Shown: positions 52,072 through 60,582 of the stretch, in pieces
How positions within the stretch are numbered: position 1 is the first letter of the stretch
How the letters are laid out: every line of letters begins with the position of its first letter
From: Curtobacterium sp. MCJR17_020
GTDB taxonomy: Bacteria; Actinomycetota; Actinomycetes; Actinomycetales; Microbacteriaceae
DNA length: 64,000 bases
Assembly (NCBI RefSeq): GCF_003234365.2
Contig: NZ_CP126260.1
Coordinates: forward strand, 186,001 to 250,000
Direction of reading: 5' to 3'
Made by a program: the position numbers and the translations under genes
The notes under the pieces: model-generated
Told to the model about the DNA's origin: nothing
Databases searched by the model: none
What the model saw: only the letters and a program-made list of their open reading frames with translations

Positions 52072-53250
52072 CTACGCGACCGCGATCTCGTTGGGCACGC
52101 CCGGCAGTGCGTCGCTGGAGGCGACGATCTTGCCGGTGGTCAGGTCGACGGCGTGGACCTTCCGCTCGGCGGGGTCGGTGACGTAGGCGATGTCGTCGGC
52201 GACCTTCACGGCGGGGTGGGCGTCCTGCCACTCTGCCGGGCCCTCCCACGCGTCGATCACGGGGAACGAGTCGAGCTGCTCCCCGCTGGTCTCGTCGAAG
52301 GTGTGCAGGGCGCCGTCGTCACCGAGGACCACCGCTTCGTCGCCGGGGCCGCGTGCGAGGTCGCGGAATGTGAAGCCGACGCCGTCGGGCATGTCCGCGA
52401 CGGTGTACTTCCCCGAAGCCGCGTCGATCAGGGCGATCTGGTCGAGCAGGTAGCCCTCGCTGTCCGGGTCGTCGTTGTAGTCACCGACCGCGACCGATGA
52501 CGTGTCCGTGGTGAACAGGTTGCCGGTGCGGCCGTACTCGGTGGGGGCGTCGAGCTTCTCGAACGCGCCGTCGGCGTAGACGAGGGCGCCGTCGGTGCAG
52601 CCGAACACCGCGACCTCACCCGTGACGGCACCTTCGCCGTGCACGTCCGGGCACTGCTCGGACCGGGTGATCTCCTCGCCGTCGGCGTCCAGGGCTCGGA
52701 CGCCACTGCGGCTCTCCTCGGTGCCGATGGTCGTCAGGAGCGTGCCGTCCTCGAGCTCGATCGCGACGCCGTGGTGGGCGGCCTCGGACTCCGTCGACTC
52801 GACCTCGGGCAGCTCGGCGCCGTCGAGCTCGGTGTTGTCGAAGGTCGTCACGTCGCCGGTGCCGTCGGCGAACAGGGCGGTGCGGTCGCCGTGCACGACG
52901 GCGTGCCCACCGGTGTCGGCCGGGAAGACCGCGTCGGTGAGGGCCGGGTCCGCTTCGGTGTCGAGCACCCGGAAGCCCTCGGGCACTGTGACGAGCACGT
53001 GGCGGCCGTCGCCGGCGGGGTTCACCCGGGTGAAGCCGTCGACGGCGTCGTCGGCCACGACCTGCAGGTCCTGGTCGAGCACGAGCAGGCCGCCGTCGTA
53101 GGTCAGCGTGATGCGGGTGCTGTCGGCCTTCGGTGCCGAGGTGCTCTCGGCGTCGGCGGCGTTCGTGGCGCACCCGGTCAGGGCCAGGGCAACGGTGCCG
53201 AGCAGTGCGGCCGGCATCGCCGCGGCGCGGAGGGTCTTGGTTCTGGTCAT
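52072..53250 (-). CDS. aztD: AztD-like zinc metallochaperone lipoprotein
   Basis: 392 aa from the ATG at 53250. A minus-strand TACAGT ends 7 nt upstream, fitting a leaderless start and disfavouring the ATG at 53256. A signal peptide ends in the lipobox LTGC. The mature part is a beta-propeller-like repeat protein (GDGRHVLVTVPEGFRVLD, HAVVHGDRTALFADG, EAAHHGVAIELEDGTLL), as in AztD, the periplasmic zinc chaperone that hands Zn to AztC. A Zur-like box lies 15 bp before the start. It has its own promoter although it follows aztC. Confidence 0.82.
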   Translation of the reverse strand: MTRTKTLRAAAMPAALLGTVALALTGCATNAADAESTSAPKADSTRITLTYDGGLLVLDQDLQVVADDAVDGFTRVNPAGDGRHVLVTVPEGFRVLDTEADPALTDAVFPADTGGHAVVHGDRTALFADGTGDVTTFDNTELDGAELPEVESTESEAAHHGVAIELEDGTLLTTIGTEESRSGVRALDADGEEITRSEQCPDVHGEGAVTGEVAVFGCTDGALVYADGAFEKLDAPTEYGRTGNLFTTDTSSVAVGDYNDDPDSEGYLLDQIALIDAASGKYTVADMPDGVGFTFRDLARGPGDEAVVLGDDGALHTFDETSGEQLDSFPVIDAWEGPAEWQDAHPAVKVADDIAYVTDPAERKVHAVDLTTGKIVASSDALPGVPNEIAVA

Positions 53251-53264
53251 GGGCATAACTGTAC

Positions 53265-53279
53265 TGATTCTCATTCTCA
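53265..53279. promoter_or_regulatory. Zur-like box before the distal aztD
   Basis: On the minus strand TGAGAATGAGAATCA matches the 15-bp pattern TGAxAATGAxxxTCA of Zur operators. It overlaps the last codons and stop of aztC and precedes the TACAGT -10, so zinc-dependent repression of this aztD is expected. Confidence 0.6.
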
Positions 53280-54206
53280 TCTAGAAATCGGAGCCGTCAG
53301 GCCGTCGACGATCGAGTCGGTGTTCGAGCGCATCATCCCGAGGTAGGTCGACGCGGCGCCGTCCTCGGTCAGGGACTCGGTCGCCAGCGAGCGGATCGAC
53401 ACCTGCACGTCGACCTCGTCCGCCAGGACCTCGGCCAGGCGTGCGGGTTGCGAGGCATCGGCGAAGATCGTCGGGACGCCCGCCTGCTCGATCGCGTCCG
53501 CCAGGTCACGCAGGTCGGCGGCGCTCGGGGACGCCAGGGTCGTGCCGCTCGGGATCACGGCACCCACCACCCGGAACCCGTAGCGGTCGGCGAGGTACCC
53601 GAACACGTGGTGGTTCGTCACCAGGGCCTTGCGATCGGCGGGGATGGTGTCGAACGCGGCGGTCATGTCGTCGTCGAGGGCATCGAGCCGGTCGGTGAAT
53701 GCCTCGGTGCCGGGAGCGTCGATGCCGACGGCGTCCAGCTCGTCGTCGAGGGCCTCGACCACGTCGACCATCCGTGCGGGGTCCGTCCAGAAGTGCGGAT
53801 CGGGGCCGCTGTCGTCGTCGGTGGTCCACTCCAGGGCGTCGATCGCGTCACCGGCGGTGAAGACGGCCACGCCGTCGTCGGCCGCGGCGCGGACGTGGTG
53901 GGCCACGCCTTCCTCGAGCCCGAGGCCGTTCTCGACCACGAGGTCTGCGCTCCGGAGTCGCGCCGCCTGCTGTGCGGACACCTCGAACGAGTGCGGGTCG
54001 CCGCCAGGGGGCATCAGGACCATGACGTCGACGTCGTCGCCGACGACCTCGGTCACGACGTCGCCGAGGATGTTCGTCGTCACGGCGACGAGTGGACGGT
54101 CCGATCCGGTCGTGGTGCAGGCGGCCGTCGTGACGGCGACGGCTGTGGCGACGAGGGCCACTGCCACCGCCCGTGCGGTGCGCCGGACAGGCGTGGTTCC
54201 GCTCAC
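53277..54206 (-). CDS. aztC: Zinc ABC transporter substrate-binding lipoprotein AztC
   Basis: 309 aa; GTG start overlapping the stop of the aztD paralogue upstream (GTGA). The signal peptide ends TTAAC, a lipobox. Family A-I/cluster 9 residues are visible: His in GGDPHSFEVS, His in DPHFWTDP, and NHHVFGYLADRYGF, with a late Asp (FADASQ). It binds Zn(II) outside the membrane and feeds AztB. No long His-rich loop like that of ZnuA is present; the corresponding loop is acidic (EWTTDDDSGPDPHFW). Confidence 0.9.
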   Translation of the reverse strand: MSGTTPVRRTARAVAVALVATAVAVTTAACTTTGSDRPLVAVTTNILGDVVTEVVGDDVDVMVLMPPGGDPHSFEVSAQQAARLRSADLVVENGLGLEEGVAHHVRAAADDGVAVFTAGDAIDALEWTTDDDSGPDPHFWTDPARMVDVVEALDDELDAVGIDAPGTEAFTDRLDALDDDMTAAFDTIPADRKALVTNHHVFGYLADRYGFRVVGAVIPSGTTLASPSAADLRDLADAIEQAGVPTIFADASQPARLAEVLADEVDVQVSIRSLATESLTEDGAASTYLGMMRSNTDSIVDGLTAPISR

Positions 54207-55426
54207 AGTCCCACCTCGGCGAACGCGACGGGCGCGAACGGCAGCTCGATGGTGCGGGCCACCCGGGCGCCGTCCGCGAAGTCGATCTCGTGGACGACGT
54301 CCCCGGACGGGTCGGCCACGTAGGCGCGCTGCGCGTCGAGCTGCAGCAGCGGCGCACGGTCGCCGTCGACCAGGGGATCAGTCGTCGCGACCTTCCCGGT
54401 CGAGGCGGTCACCACGACCACCCGACCCGCGTCGTCGACCGCGACCACGTGCTCGTCCTGGTCGTCGACGGCGACCACCGCACGCAGCGGCCGTTCGGTC
54501 GCGACGTGCTGCCACGCGCGTTCCCGCACGTCGAGCAGCCAGAACCCGGTGTCACCCGCGACTCCGGCGACCGTGGGGCGGCCGGCCCGCGCGGCGAAGT
54601 CGGTCGGTCGCTCGGCGTCGTCCGGCAGCGCGACGAACGAGTTCCCGCCGGCTTCGTCGACGACGACGGCTCCGTCGGCGCAGCCCACCACGGCGCCGGC
54701 GCGGGTGACGATCCCACCAGCGGGGTCGGTGCAGGCCTGTCCGGCGCTGGTCGACCCGGTCGACCCGGTCGACCCGGTCGGCTCTCCGTCGGTGTCGAGG
54801 ACGCGGACGGTGTCGCCCTCGGTGGCCACCAGGTGCTCGCCGAGCGGCAGCAGCACGCTTGCGTCCAGTCGTGCGGTCTCGTCGAGCTCACCCCGCCCGA
54901 GTGCCGCGCGGTCGAGCACCACTGCTTCGCCGCGTTCCGGCCAGGCGATCGTGGTCATCGTCTCCGAGGAGTGCACCTGGACCGGGCCGCCGCCCTCGAG
55001 CGTCCCGACGACGCGCGGCTCGGCGGCGTAGTAGTGCGTGTGGTCGCCGTGGTCGACGGTCCAGGAGCCGCCGTCGACGACCGTGGTGCGCTCGCCGTCG
55101 CTCGTCACGAGGAACCGGCCGTCGGTCGCGGCGTGCTCGGCCGCGTCGACGCGGTCCAGGTCGGTCGTCTCGCCGGTGAGCAGGTCGTGCAGCGCCGTCT
55201 CGCCGGTCGCAGCGACGGCCAGGAGGCCCAGCTGGGGTTCCTGGGACTCGGTCGCGCCCGCCACGTACCCGTGTGGAGCCGTGGTCGCGCTGGGGCCGTC
55301 GGCCTGCGGCGCCGAGGTGGTGGAGCACGCCGTGGCGGTCAGGGCGAGGCCGGTGGTCAGGCCCAGGGCGCCCAGGCGTCGTCGGAGCCGTCTGCGTGCG
55401 CGGTCGGTGGTCGGGTCGTGGTTCAT
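54203..55426 (-). CDS. aztD: Second AztD-like metallochaperone lipoprotein
   Basis: 407 aa, ATG overlapping the permease stop (ATGA). The lipobox is ATAC after a basic leader (RRRLRRRLG). Repeated propeller-like strands include ATDGRFLVTSDGERTTVVDGG and DHGDHTHYYAAEPRV, whose HGDHTHYY carries several His likely to bind zinc. A GSTGSTGSTS stretch encoded by GGTCGACCC repeats interrupts the middle. It differs clearly from the distal aztD copy (52072-53250), so the locus carries two non-identical chaperones flanking aztC. Confidence 0.82.
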   Translation of the reverse strand: MNHDPTTDRARRRLRRRLGALGLTTGLALTATACSTTSAPQADGPSATTAPHGYVAGATESQEPQLGLLAVAATGETALHDLLTGETTDLDRVDAAEHAATDGRFLVTSDGERTTVVDGGSWTVDHGDHTHYYAAEPRVVGTLEGGGPVQVHSSETMTTIAWPERGEAVVLDRAALGRGELDETARLDASVLLPLGEHLVATEGDTVRVLDTDGEPTGSTGSTGSTSAGQACTDPAGGIVTRAGAVVGCADGAVVVDEAGGNSFVALPDDAERPTDFAARAGRPTVAGVAGDTGFWLLDVRERAWQHVATERPLRAVVAVDDQDEHVVAVDDAGRVVVVTASTGKVATTDPLVDGDRAPLLQLDAQRAYVADPSGDVVHEIDFADGARVARTIELPFAPVAFAEVGL

Positions 55427-56325
55427 GGTGCCTCTCGTGCTGGTGCTCGGACGGGGTGGTCGACCGGGCGGTCGACGGGTTGTGCGTCGGTCCGTGCGGT
55501 GGTGCGCGCGACCCCGCGGACGACGGCGGCGGTGGCGCGGGACAGGGCGACTCCGGCGACGGCGACGGCCGCGATGCTGGCGCCGGCGGCGGTGCCGGCG
55601 TGCCAGGAGACGAGCAGCCCGACCAGCACGGCGACGACACCGAGCACCGCGCCGAGGAGCATCGTCGAGGCCACGTGCTTCGTCCAGGCGCGGGCCGCTG
55701 CGGCGGGCGCGAGCAGCAGTCCGACGACCAGCAGGGTCCCCACCGCGCGGTAGGACGCCACGACGGCGAGCGTGACCAGGCCGATGAGGACCACCTCTGC
55801 GAGCCGTGGGTGCAGGCCGAGCGTCGCGGCCTTGCGGACGTCGAACGCCAGCGCGGTGAACGGCCGGTGGAACACGGCGGCGACGACCAGTGCGACGGCG
55901 ACCGCGATCGCCAGTCCGCCGAGGTCGGCGCGGGTGACGGCGAGCACGTCGCCGAACAGGATCGCGGTGACGTCGGTGGCGAAGGACCGCGATGCCGACA
56001 CGATGATGACCCCGAGCGCGAGCATGCCCACGAAGAGCAACCCGATCGAGGTGTCGTACGACAAGCCACCGCGTCGTCGCAGCGCCCCGACGCCGAACAC
56101 CATCACCCCGGCACTCACGGCGGCACCGAGCACCGCGGGGACTCCGGTGAGGGCTGCGATCGCGACGCCGGGCAGCATGCCGTGCGACAGCGCCTCGCCC
56201 AGGAACGCCATCCCGCGCACGAGCACCCACGTCCCGACGACGGCGCACAGCACCGCGGCCAGGGAGCCGCCGGTCAGGGCACGCACCATGAAGTCGACGG
56301 TGAAGGGATCGGTCAGCCAGCTCAC
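55423..56325 (-). CDS. aztB: Zinc ABC transporter permease AztB
   Basis: 300 aa, GTG start. About eight helices of the ABC-3 family, with GMAFLGEALSHGMLPGVAIA near the N-terminus and VVASYRAVGTLLVVGLLLAPAA late, both hallmarks of zinc/manganese permeases. A minus-strand TAGCGT (56339-56334) lies 8 nt before the start, implying a nearly leaderless message. It heads the leftward unit aztB-aztD-aztC and is divergent from aztA. Confidence 0.9.
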   Translation of the reverse strand: MSWLTDPFTVDFMVRALTGGSLAAVLCAVVGTWVLVRGMAFLGEALSHGMLPGVAIAALTGVPAVLGAAVSAGVMVFGVGALRRRGGLSYDTSIGLLFVGMLALGVIIVSASRSFATDVTAILFGDVLAVTRADLGGLAIAVAVALVVAAVFHRPFTALAFDVRKAATLGLHPRLAEVVLIGLVTLAVVASYRAVGTLLVVGLLLAPAAAARAWTKHVASTMLLGAVLGVVAVLVGLLVSWHAGTAAGASIAAVAVAGVALSRATAAVVRGVARTTARTDAQPVDRPVDHPVRAPAREAP

Positions 56326-56333
56326 GATCCGAG

Positions 56334-56369
56334 ACGCTACATGAAAACGAGTATCGATACTGATAGCGT
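56334..56369. promoter_or_regulatory. Divergent aztB/aztA promoters with a Zur-like site and palindrome between them
   Basis: Identical -10-like TAGCGT hexamers lie on opposite strands at 56334-56339 (minus) and 56364-56369 (plus). Between them are TGAAAACGAGTATCG (56342-56356), similar to Zur boxes, and the perfect palindrome AGTATCGATACT (56350-56361). One bound Zur dimer could shut both promoters. Confidence 0.65.
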
Positions 56370-56375
56370 GCTCAG

Positions 56376-57008
56376 GTGCCCGCGACCGATCCGATGCCCT
56401 CCGTCCGCCTCGAGCAGGTGACCGCCCTGCGCGGGGAGCGGACCGTCCTCGACGGCCTCGACGCGGCCTTCCCGGCCGGCCGGGTCACCGCGCTGACCGG
56501 ACCCAACGGGTCCGGCAAGTCGACGCTGCTCGACGTGGTGGCGGGCGTGCTGCGGCCGACCGCCGGGCGCATCACGGGCCTCCCGTCCGACGGCGTCGCC
56601 CACGTGAGCCAGTCCGTCCCGCCGACCACGCTCCCGCTCACGGTCCGCGCGGCCGTCGCGATGGGCCGGTGGCGTCACCGGGCCTGGTGGCGTCCGCTCG
56701 GACGTGACGACCGCGCCGTCGTCGACGCGCAGCTCGAGCGGATGGCGATCGCGGACCTGGCCGATCGCCCGCTCGACGCGTTGTCCGGTGGGCAGCGGCA
56801 GCGCACGCTCGTGGCACTCGGGCTGGCGCAGCGGGCGCGGGTGCTGCTCGTCGACGAGCCGACGGCCGGCGTCGACGCGGCATCCGCGGCGCTCGTGGTG
56901 GCGGCGCTCGCCGCCGAGGCTGCCGACGGCGTCGTCGTCGTGCACGCCGCACACGACCCGGTGGCGATCGCTGCAGCCGACGCCGTTGTCACCCTGCCCG
57001 CGCCCTGA
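56376..57008 (+). CDS. aztA: Zinc ABC transporter ATPase AztA
   Basis: 210 aa, GTG start 6 nt behind TAGCGT, so probably leaderless. Walker A GPNGSGKST, signature LSGGQRQR and Walker B VLLVDEPT with the switch His (VHAAHD) are present. Short for an ABC ATPase but complete in its motifs. It powers uptake of zinc through AztB, encoded on the opposite strand from the same control region. Confidence 0.9.
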   Translation: MPATDPMPSVRLEQVTALRGERTVLDGLDAAFPAGRVTALTGPNGSGKSTLLDVVAGVLRPTAGRITGLPSDGVAHVSQSVPPTTLPLTVRAAVAMGRWRHRAWWRPLGRDDRAVVDAQLERMAIADLADRPLDALSGGQRQRTLVALGLAQRARVLLVDEPTAGVDAASAALVVAALAAEAADGVVVVHAAHDPVAIAAADAVVTLPAP

Positions 57009-57023
57009 CGGCGCGGGTGCCGT

Positions 57024-58265
57024 TCAGGGGCAGGCGACGGCGACGGAGCCCGTCGAGGTCGTCACCGGCGCCGGTGCCGGAGCCTCGTCGGCGACCGGCG
57101 CTGCGCTCGAGCGGCGCAGCCCGAGGGAGACGAGCACGATCGCTCCCACGACGGCGACCCCTCCGGACAACCAGAAGTCCGCGGCGAGCCCGAACGACGA
57201 CACCGCTGCGCCGCCGAGCACCGACCCCGCGGCGATCGCGAGCTGGATGGTCGTGACGAACAGCGCGAGCCCGGTCTCGGACCCGGCGGGCGACGCCGTG
57301 GACATCCACGTCTGCATGCCGAGCGGCAACGCACCCCAGACCAGCCCCCACACCACGAGCAGCACGAACACCCCGACGACGGAGTGCGCGAGCAGGGGGA
57401 GCAGGACCACGGCGACCGCGAGGGCGACCTTCGACACGCTGATCGTCCCGAGCACGCTCCGCCCCAGGGTGAAGCCGGCGGCGAAGTTCCCGACGATCCC
57501 CGCGACGCCGAACACCAGCAGCGCAAGCGTGACGGTGTCCGGGCCGACCCCGACCAGGTCCTGCAGGTACGGGGCGATGTACGTGTACGCGGCGAACTGG
57601 GCGGCGAAGAGGAACGCGGCGGCGATCAGGCCGACACGGGCGCGGGGGACGCGGAGCAGTGAGCCGAGCGTCGCGAACCGGACCTGCTGCTGCGCGGGGA
57701 TGCGCGGCAGCATCGCGAGCTGCAGGACGAGCGCGACCAGACCGAGCACGCCGCCGATGACGAACGCGAGCCGCCAGGTGGCGAGCGACGAGACGAGGGC
57801 GCCGAGCGGCAGGCTCACGACCGTCGCGACCGAGACGCCGGCGGTGATGAGCGAGGTCGCCCGGATCGTGGCGGCCGGCCGGACCAGTCGACCGGCGATG
57901 CCGGCGCCGATCGCCCAGAACCCGCCGATGCCGACGCCCAGGAGCATGCGCGCCACGAGCAGCACACCGAACGAGGGCGCGATCGCCGCGAGCCCGTCCG
58001 CCACCACGAGCAGCACGGTCAGTGACACGAGCACGACGCGGCGGTCCACGCGCGAGGTCAGGACCGTGACGACCGGCGCCGCGACGGCACCGACGAGCCC
58101 GGTGGCGACGACCATGAGCCCGGCCGTGCCGATCCCGACGTCAAGGTCGGCGGCGATGGCGGGCAGGAGTCCGATCGGCAGGAACTCGGAGAGCACGAGG
58201 ACGAAGGATCCGAGTGCGACGGACGTGACACCGAGCCACCCGCGGCGCTCTGCTGACGAGGTCAT
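57024..58265 (-). CDS. MFS transporter (AraJ/YdhP-like efflux subgroup)
   Basis: 413 aa, twelve helices. SEFLPIGLLPAIAADLDVGIGTAGLMV and PVVTVLTSRVDRRVVLVS are typical of the DHA1 subgroup of arabinose- or purine-efflux-like proteins. Ends with a Pro/Ala-rich tail. It starts 7 bp behind the oxidoreductase stop, forming a three-gene leftward operon with two Gfo/Idh/MocA enzymes. This suggests transport of the sugar-like substrate or product of those enzymes. Confidence 0.88.
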   Translation of the reverse strand: MTSSAERRGWLGVTSVALGSFVLVLSEFLPIGLLPAIAADLDVGIGTAGLMVVATGLVGAVAAPVVTVLTSRVDRRVVLVSLTVLLVVADGLAAIAPSFGVLLVARMLLGVGIGGFWAIGAGIAGRLVRPAATIRATSLITAGVSVATVVSLPLGALVSSLATWRLAFVIGGVLGLVALVLQLAMLPRIPAQQQVRFATLGSLLRVPRARVGLIAAAFLFAAQFAAYTYIAPYLQDLVGVGPDTVTLALLVFGVAGIVGNFAAGFTLGRSVLGTISVSKVALAVAVVLLPLLAHSVVGVFVLLVVWGLVWGALPLGMQTWMSTASPAGSETGLALFVTTIQLAIAAGSVLGGAAVSSFGLAADFWLSGGVAVVGAIVLVSLGLRRSSAAPVADEAPAPAPVTTSTGSVAVACP

Positions 58266-58272
58266 GGGTTCG

Positions 58273-59343
58273 TCAAGCAGCGCCGGTCGCGGGCCATTCC
58301 CGCGTGTCGTGTCGTTGCTCGCCGGCTACCGGCACGGTGCGGCCCGACGCCACCGACTCCTGCGCGGCGAGCACGATCGACAGGGTCCGCAGCCCGACGT
58401 GCACGTCCGGCTGCGGCTGCACGCCCGACCGGACGGCGTCGACGAACGTCCGGAGCATCACGGCGTCGGGGTCGGCACCGTAGCGGGACTCGATCGGCAG
58501 CCCGGTCTCCGCGACGATCCCGCGCGCAGCCGCCCCGAAGAAGTCGAGCGACACCGTGCCGCCCGTCCCGGCGACGTCGAGCGTCAGCCCACCCCACACC
58601 GCCGAGGTGTCCGGCTTGCTCCACGAGCAGTCGATCGCAGCGACGACGCCGTTCGCGTACGTGATCGTGACGAGTCCGGCGGTCTCCGCCTGTGCCCGGG
58701 CCGCGTGCAGCGTGCGGTTCGCCACCGCGGTCACGGTGACGGGTGCCGACCCCATCAGGCCCTCGAGCAGGTCCGCGATGTGCACGACGTGGTCGACGAT
58801 CGCGCCGCCGCCGGACAGCTCGGGCTCGGTGAACCACGACCGGGTCAGGGGGAGCATGCCGTTGTTCGCGCCGCGGACCGAGAACAGCTGCCCGAGCGCT
58901 CCGGAGTCGTGTGCGGCGCGGAGCTTGTCGAACGCCGAGGTGAACCGCACCGGGAACGCCACCATCAGCATGACGCCCGCCGCGTCGACGGCGTCGCGGA
59001 TCGCGAGGCCGTCCGCCCACGTGGTCGCGAGCGGCTTCTCGCACAGGACGTGCGCACCGGCGGCGGCCGCGGCCTCGACGAGTTCGCGGTGCCGGGCGTT
59101 CTCGCTCGTGACGACGACGGCGTCCGGGCCCCAGGCGAGCAGCTCGTCGTACGTCTCCGCGTAGGCGACTCCGAGCTCGTCGGCCAGGTCGCGGCCGCGC
59201 AGCTCGATGACCGCCTCGCCCGTGCTGACGCCGTCCGGGTCGGCACCGCGGACCTCGACCCCGGGCATCGCGGCGAGGGCGGCGATGTAGCCGATCGCGT
59301 GGGTGTGGGCGAACGACATCACGGCGATCTTCAGAGCGGTCAT
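58273..59343 (-). CDS. Gfo/Idh/MocA-family oxidoreductase
   Basis: 356 aa, ATG overlapping the upstream gene's stop (ATGA). The nucleotide-binding start reads IAVMSFAHTHAIGYIAAL instead of the usual GxGxxG, a variant seen in some members. The EKPLATTWADG motif supplies the conserved Lys, and GGGAIVDHVVHIADLL is the substrate-site His region. NAD(P)-dependent oxidation of a sugar, inositol or glucoside is the family reaction. It is paired with a second homologue. Confidence 0.88.
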   Translation of the reverse strand: MTALKIAVMSFAHTHAIGYIAALAAMPGVEVRGADPDGVSTGEAVIELRGRDLADELGVAYAETYDELLAWGPDAVVVTSENARHRELVEAAAAAGAHVLCEKPLATTWADGLAIRDAVDAAGVMLMVAFPVRFTSAFDKLRAAHDSGALGQLFSVRGANNGMLPLTRSWFTEPELSGGGAIVDHVVHIADLLEGLMGSAPVTVTAVANRTLHAARAQAETAGLVTITYANGVVAAIDCSWSKPDTSAVWGGLTLDVAGTGGTVSLDFFGAAARGIVAETGLPIESRYGADPDAVMLRTFVDAVRSGVQPQPDVHVGLRTLSIVLAAQESVASGRTVPVAGEQRHDTREWPATGAA

Positions 59344-60359
59344 GCGCGAGCCCCCGTCGTCAGGGACACCGGCTGCCCGGTGTCCATCGACTCGAGTGCC
59401 GCGTTCGCGATCCGGACCGCCTCGGCGCCGTCCGCCGCCGTCACCCGTGGAGCGGCACCGCCGGCGAACGCCCCGAGGAACTCGGCGAGCTCGAGTCCGT
59501 ACGGGTCGTCGGCGGGGTCGACCTCGGGCAGGAAACCGTCCGCGGCGTCGGGCACCGCGAGGTCGGCGACGTAGTCCTGTTCGTCGAGCGACCGGTGCGC
59601 CAGGCTGCCGCGCGTACCCGTCACCGAGTACTCGGTCGAGAACGCGAGGTGCTGCGGTCCCCAGATCCCGGCGACGTGACTGATCGCCCCGGACTCGTGC
59701 GTGAGCAGGACGTGTGCCGCCTCCACCGGCTCGGCCTCGGTGCCGGCACGGACGCCGACCGCCGACACCGTGGTGACGGGTCCGGCGACCCAGCGCGCGA
59801 TGTCGAGGTCGTGGATCATCTGGTCCATCACGATGCCGCCGGACAGCGCCCGGTCGGCGAACCACGCGGTGCGGATCGGGAACGCCCCGGAGCGCACGAA
59901 CCGCAGGACCGCCAGGTCGCCCAGGAGGCCCGTGGTGACGGCGTCGTGCAGGCGCACGTACGCGGGGAAGAAGCGCACCACGTGGGCCGGGAAGAGCTGT
60001 CGGCCGGCGTCCTGCGCGCGGGCCACCAGGTCCGCAGCGTCGGCGTCGGTCCGGGCGAGCGGCTTCTCCGACACGACGTCCTTGCCGGCGGCGAGTGCGG
60101 CGCGCACGACCTCGGCGTGGGCGAAGGTCGGCGTCACCACGTCCACGACGTCGACGGCGGCGAACAGGTCGTCGAGCGAGTCGACGACGGTGATCGAGGA
60201 ACCCGCGGCGGCTGCGGCCGGGGCGAACGCCGCCGCGAGCTCCGGTGCGCCGGCCTGCGCGTACACGACGACCGGGCCGAGCCGGAGCAGGCCGGGCATG
60301 TGCGCGTGGGCGATGCCACCGGCGCCGACGAGGCCGATCCGGGGAGGGGTCGGGGGCAT
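59340..60359 (-). CDS. Gfo/Idh/MocA-family oxidoreductase
   Basis: 339 aa from the ATG at 60359, behind CGAAGGAGCCCC. Rossmann motif IGLVGAGGIAHAHM, catalytic SEKPLARTDADA and GGIVMDQMIHDLDIARWV are all canonical. Two distinct homologues in tandem often make a heteromeric or sequential dehydrogenase pair in inositol/sugar catabolism. It is the first gene of the operon; no obvious operator was found in its 5' region apart from the inverted repeat closer to the Fic gene. Confidence 0.9.
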   Translation of the reverse strand: MPPTPPRIGLVGAGGIAHAHMPGLLRLGPVVVYAQAGAPELAAAFAPAAAAAGSSITVVDSLDDLFAAVDVVDVVTPTFAHAEVVRAALAAGKDVVSEKPLARTDADAADLVARAQDAGRQLFPAHVVRFFPAYVRLHDAVTTGLLGDLAVLRFVRSGAFPIRTAWFADRALSGGIVMDQMIHDLDIARWVAGPVTTVSAVGVRAGTEAEPVEAAHVLLTHESGAISHVAGIWGPQHLAFSTEYSVTGTRGSLAHRSLDEQDYVADLAVPDAADGFLPEVDPADDPYGLELAEFLGAFAGGAAPRVTAADGAEAVRIANAALESMDTGQPVSLTTGARA

Positions 60360-60513
60360 CGGGGCTCCTTCGCGGGGTGGGCCGGTCGACGGTGACGGGG
60401 ACGACGCCATGCTACCGAGCCTCCGGTCGGAGGGCAGTGCTCAGGCGGAGCCACGCCAGGCCCCCTCGGTCGGCCTTCCACTTCATGGTCGAGTCGAGGT
60501 CAGAACCCGATGG

Positions 60514-60553
60514 CCAGATTTTCTGAGATAGTGGCACAAGTCAGAAAATCTGG
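60514..60553. promoter_or_regulatory. Perfect 13-bp inverted repeat before the Fic gene
   Basis: CCAGATTTTCTGA (60514-60526) and TCAGAAAATCTGG (60541-60553) are exact complements separated by 14 bp, 30 bp upstream of the GTG start. The AT-rich arms contrast with the high-GC surroundings. Such a site suits binding of the winged-helix domain at the C-terminus of the Fic protein itself. Confidence 0.65.
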
Positions 60554-60582
60554 CGCAGTTGTTCTGAGGTCTGGAGGCAGGA

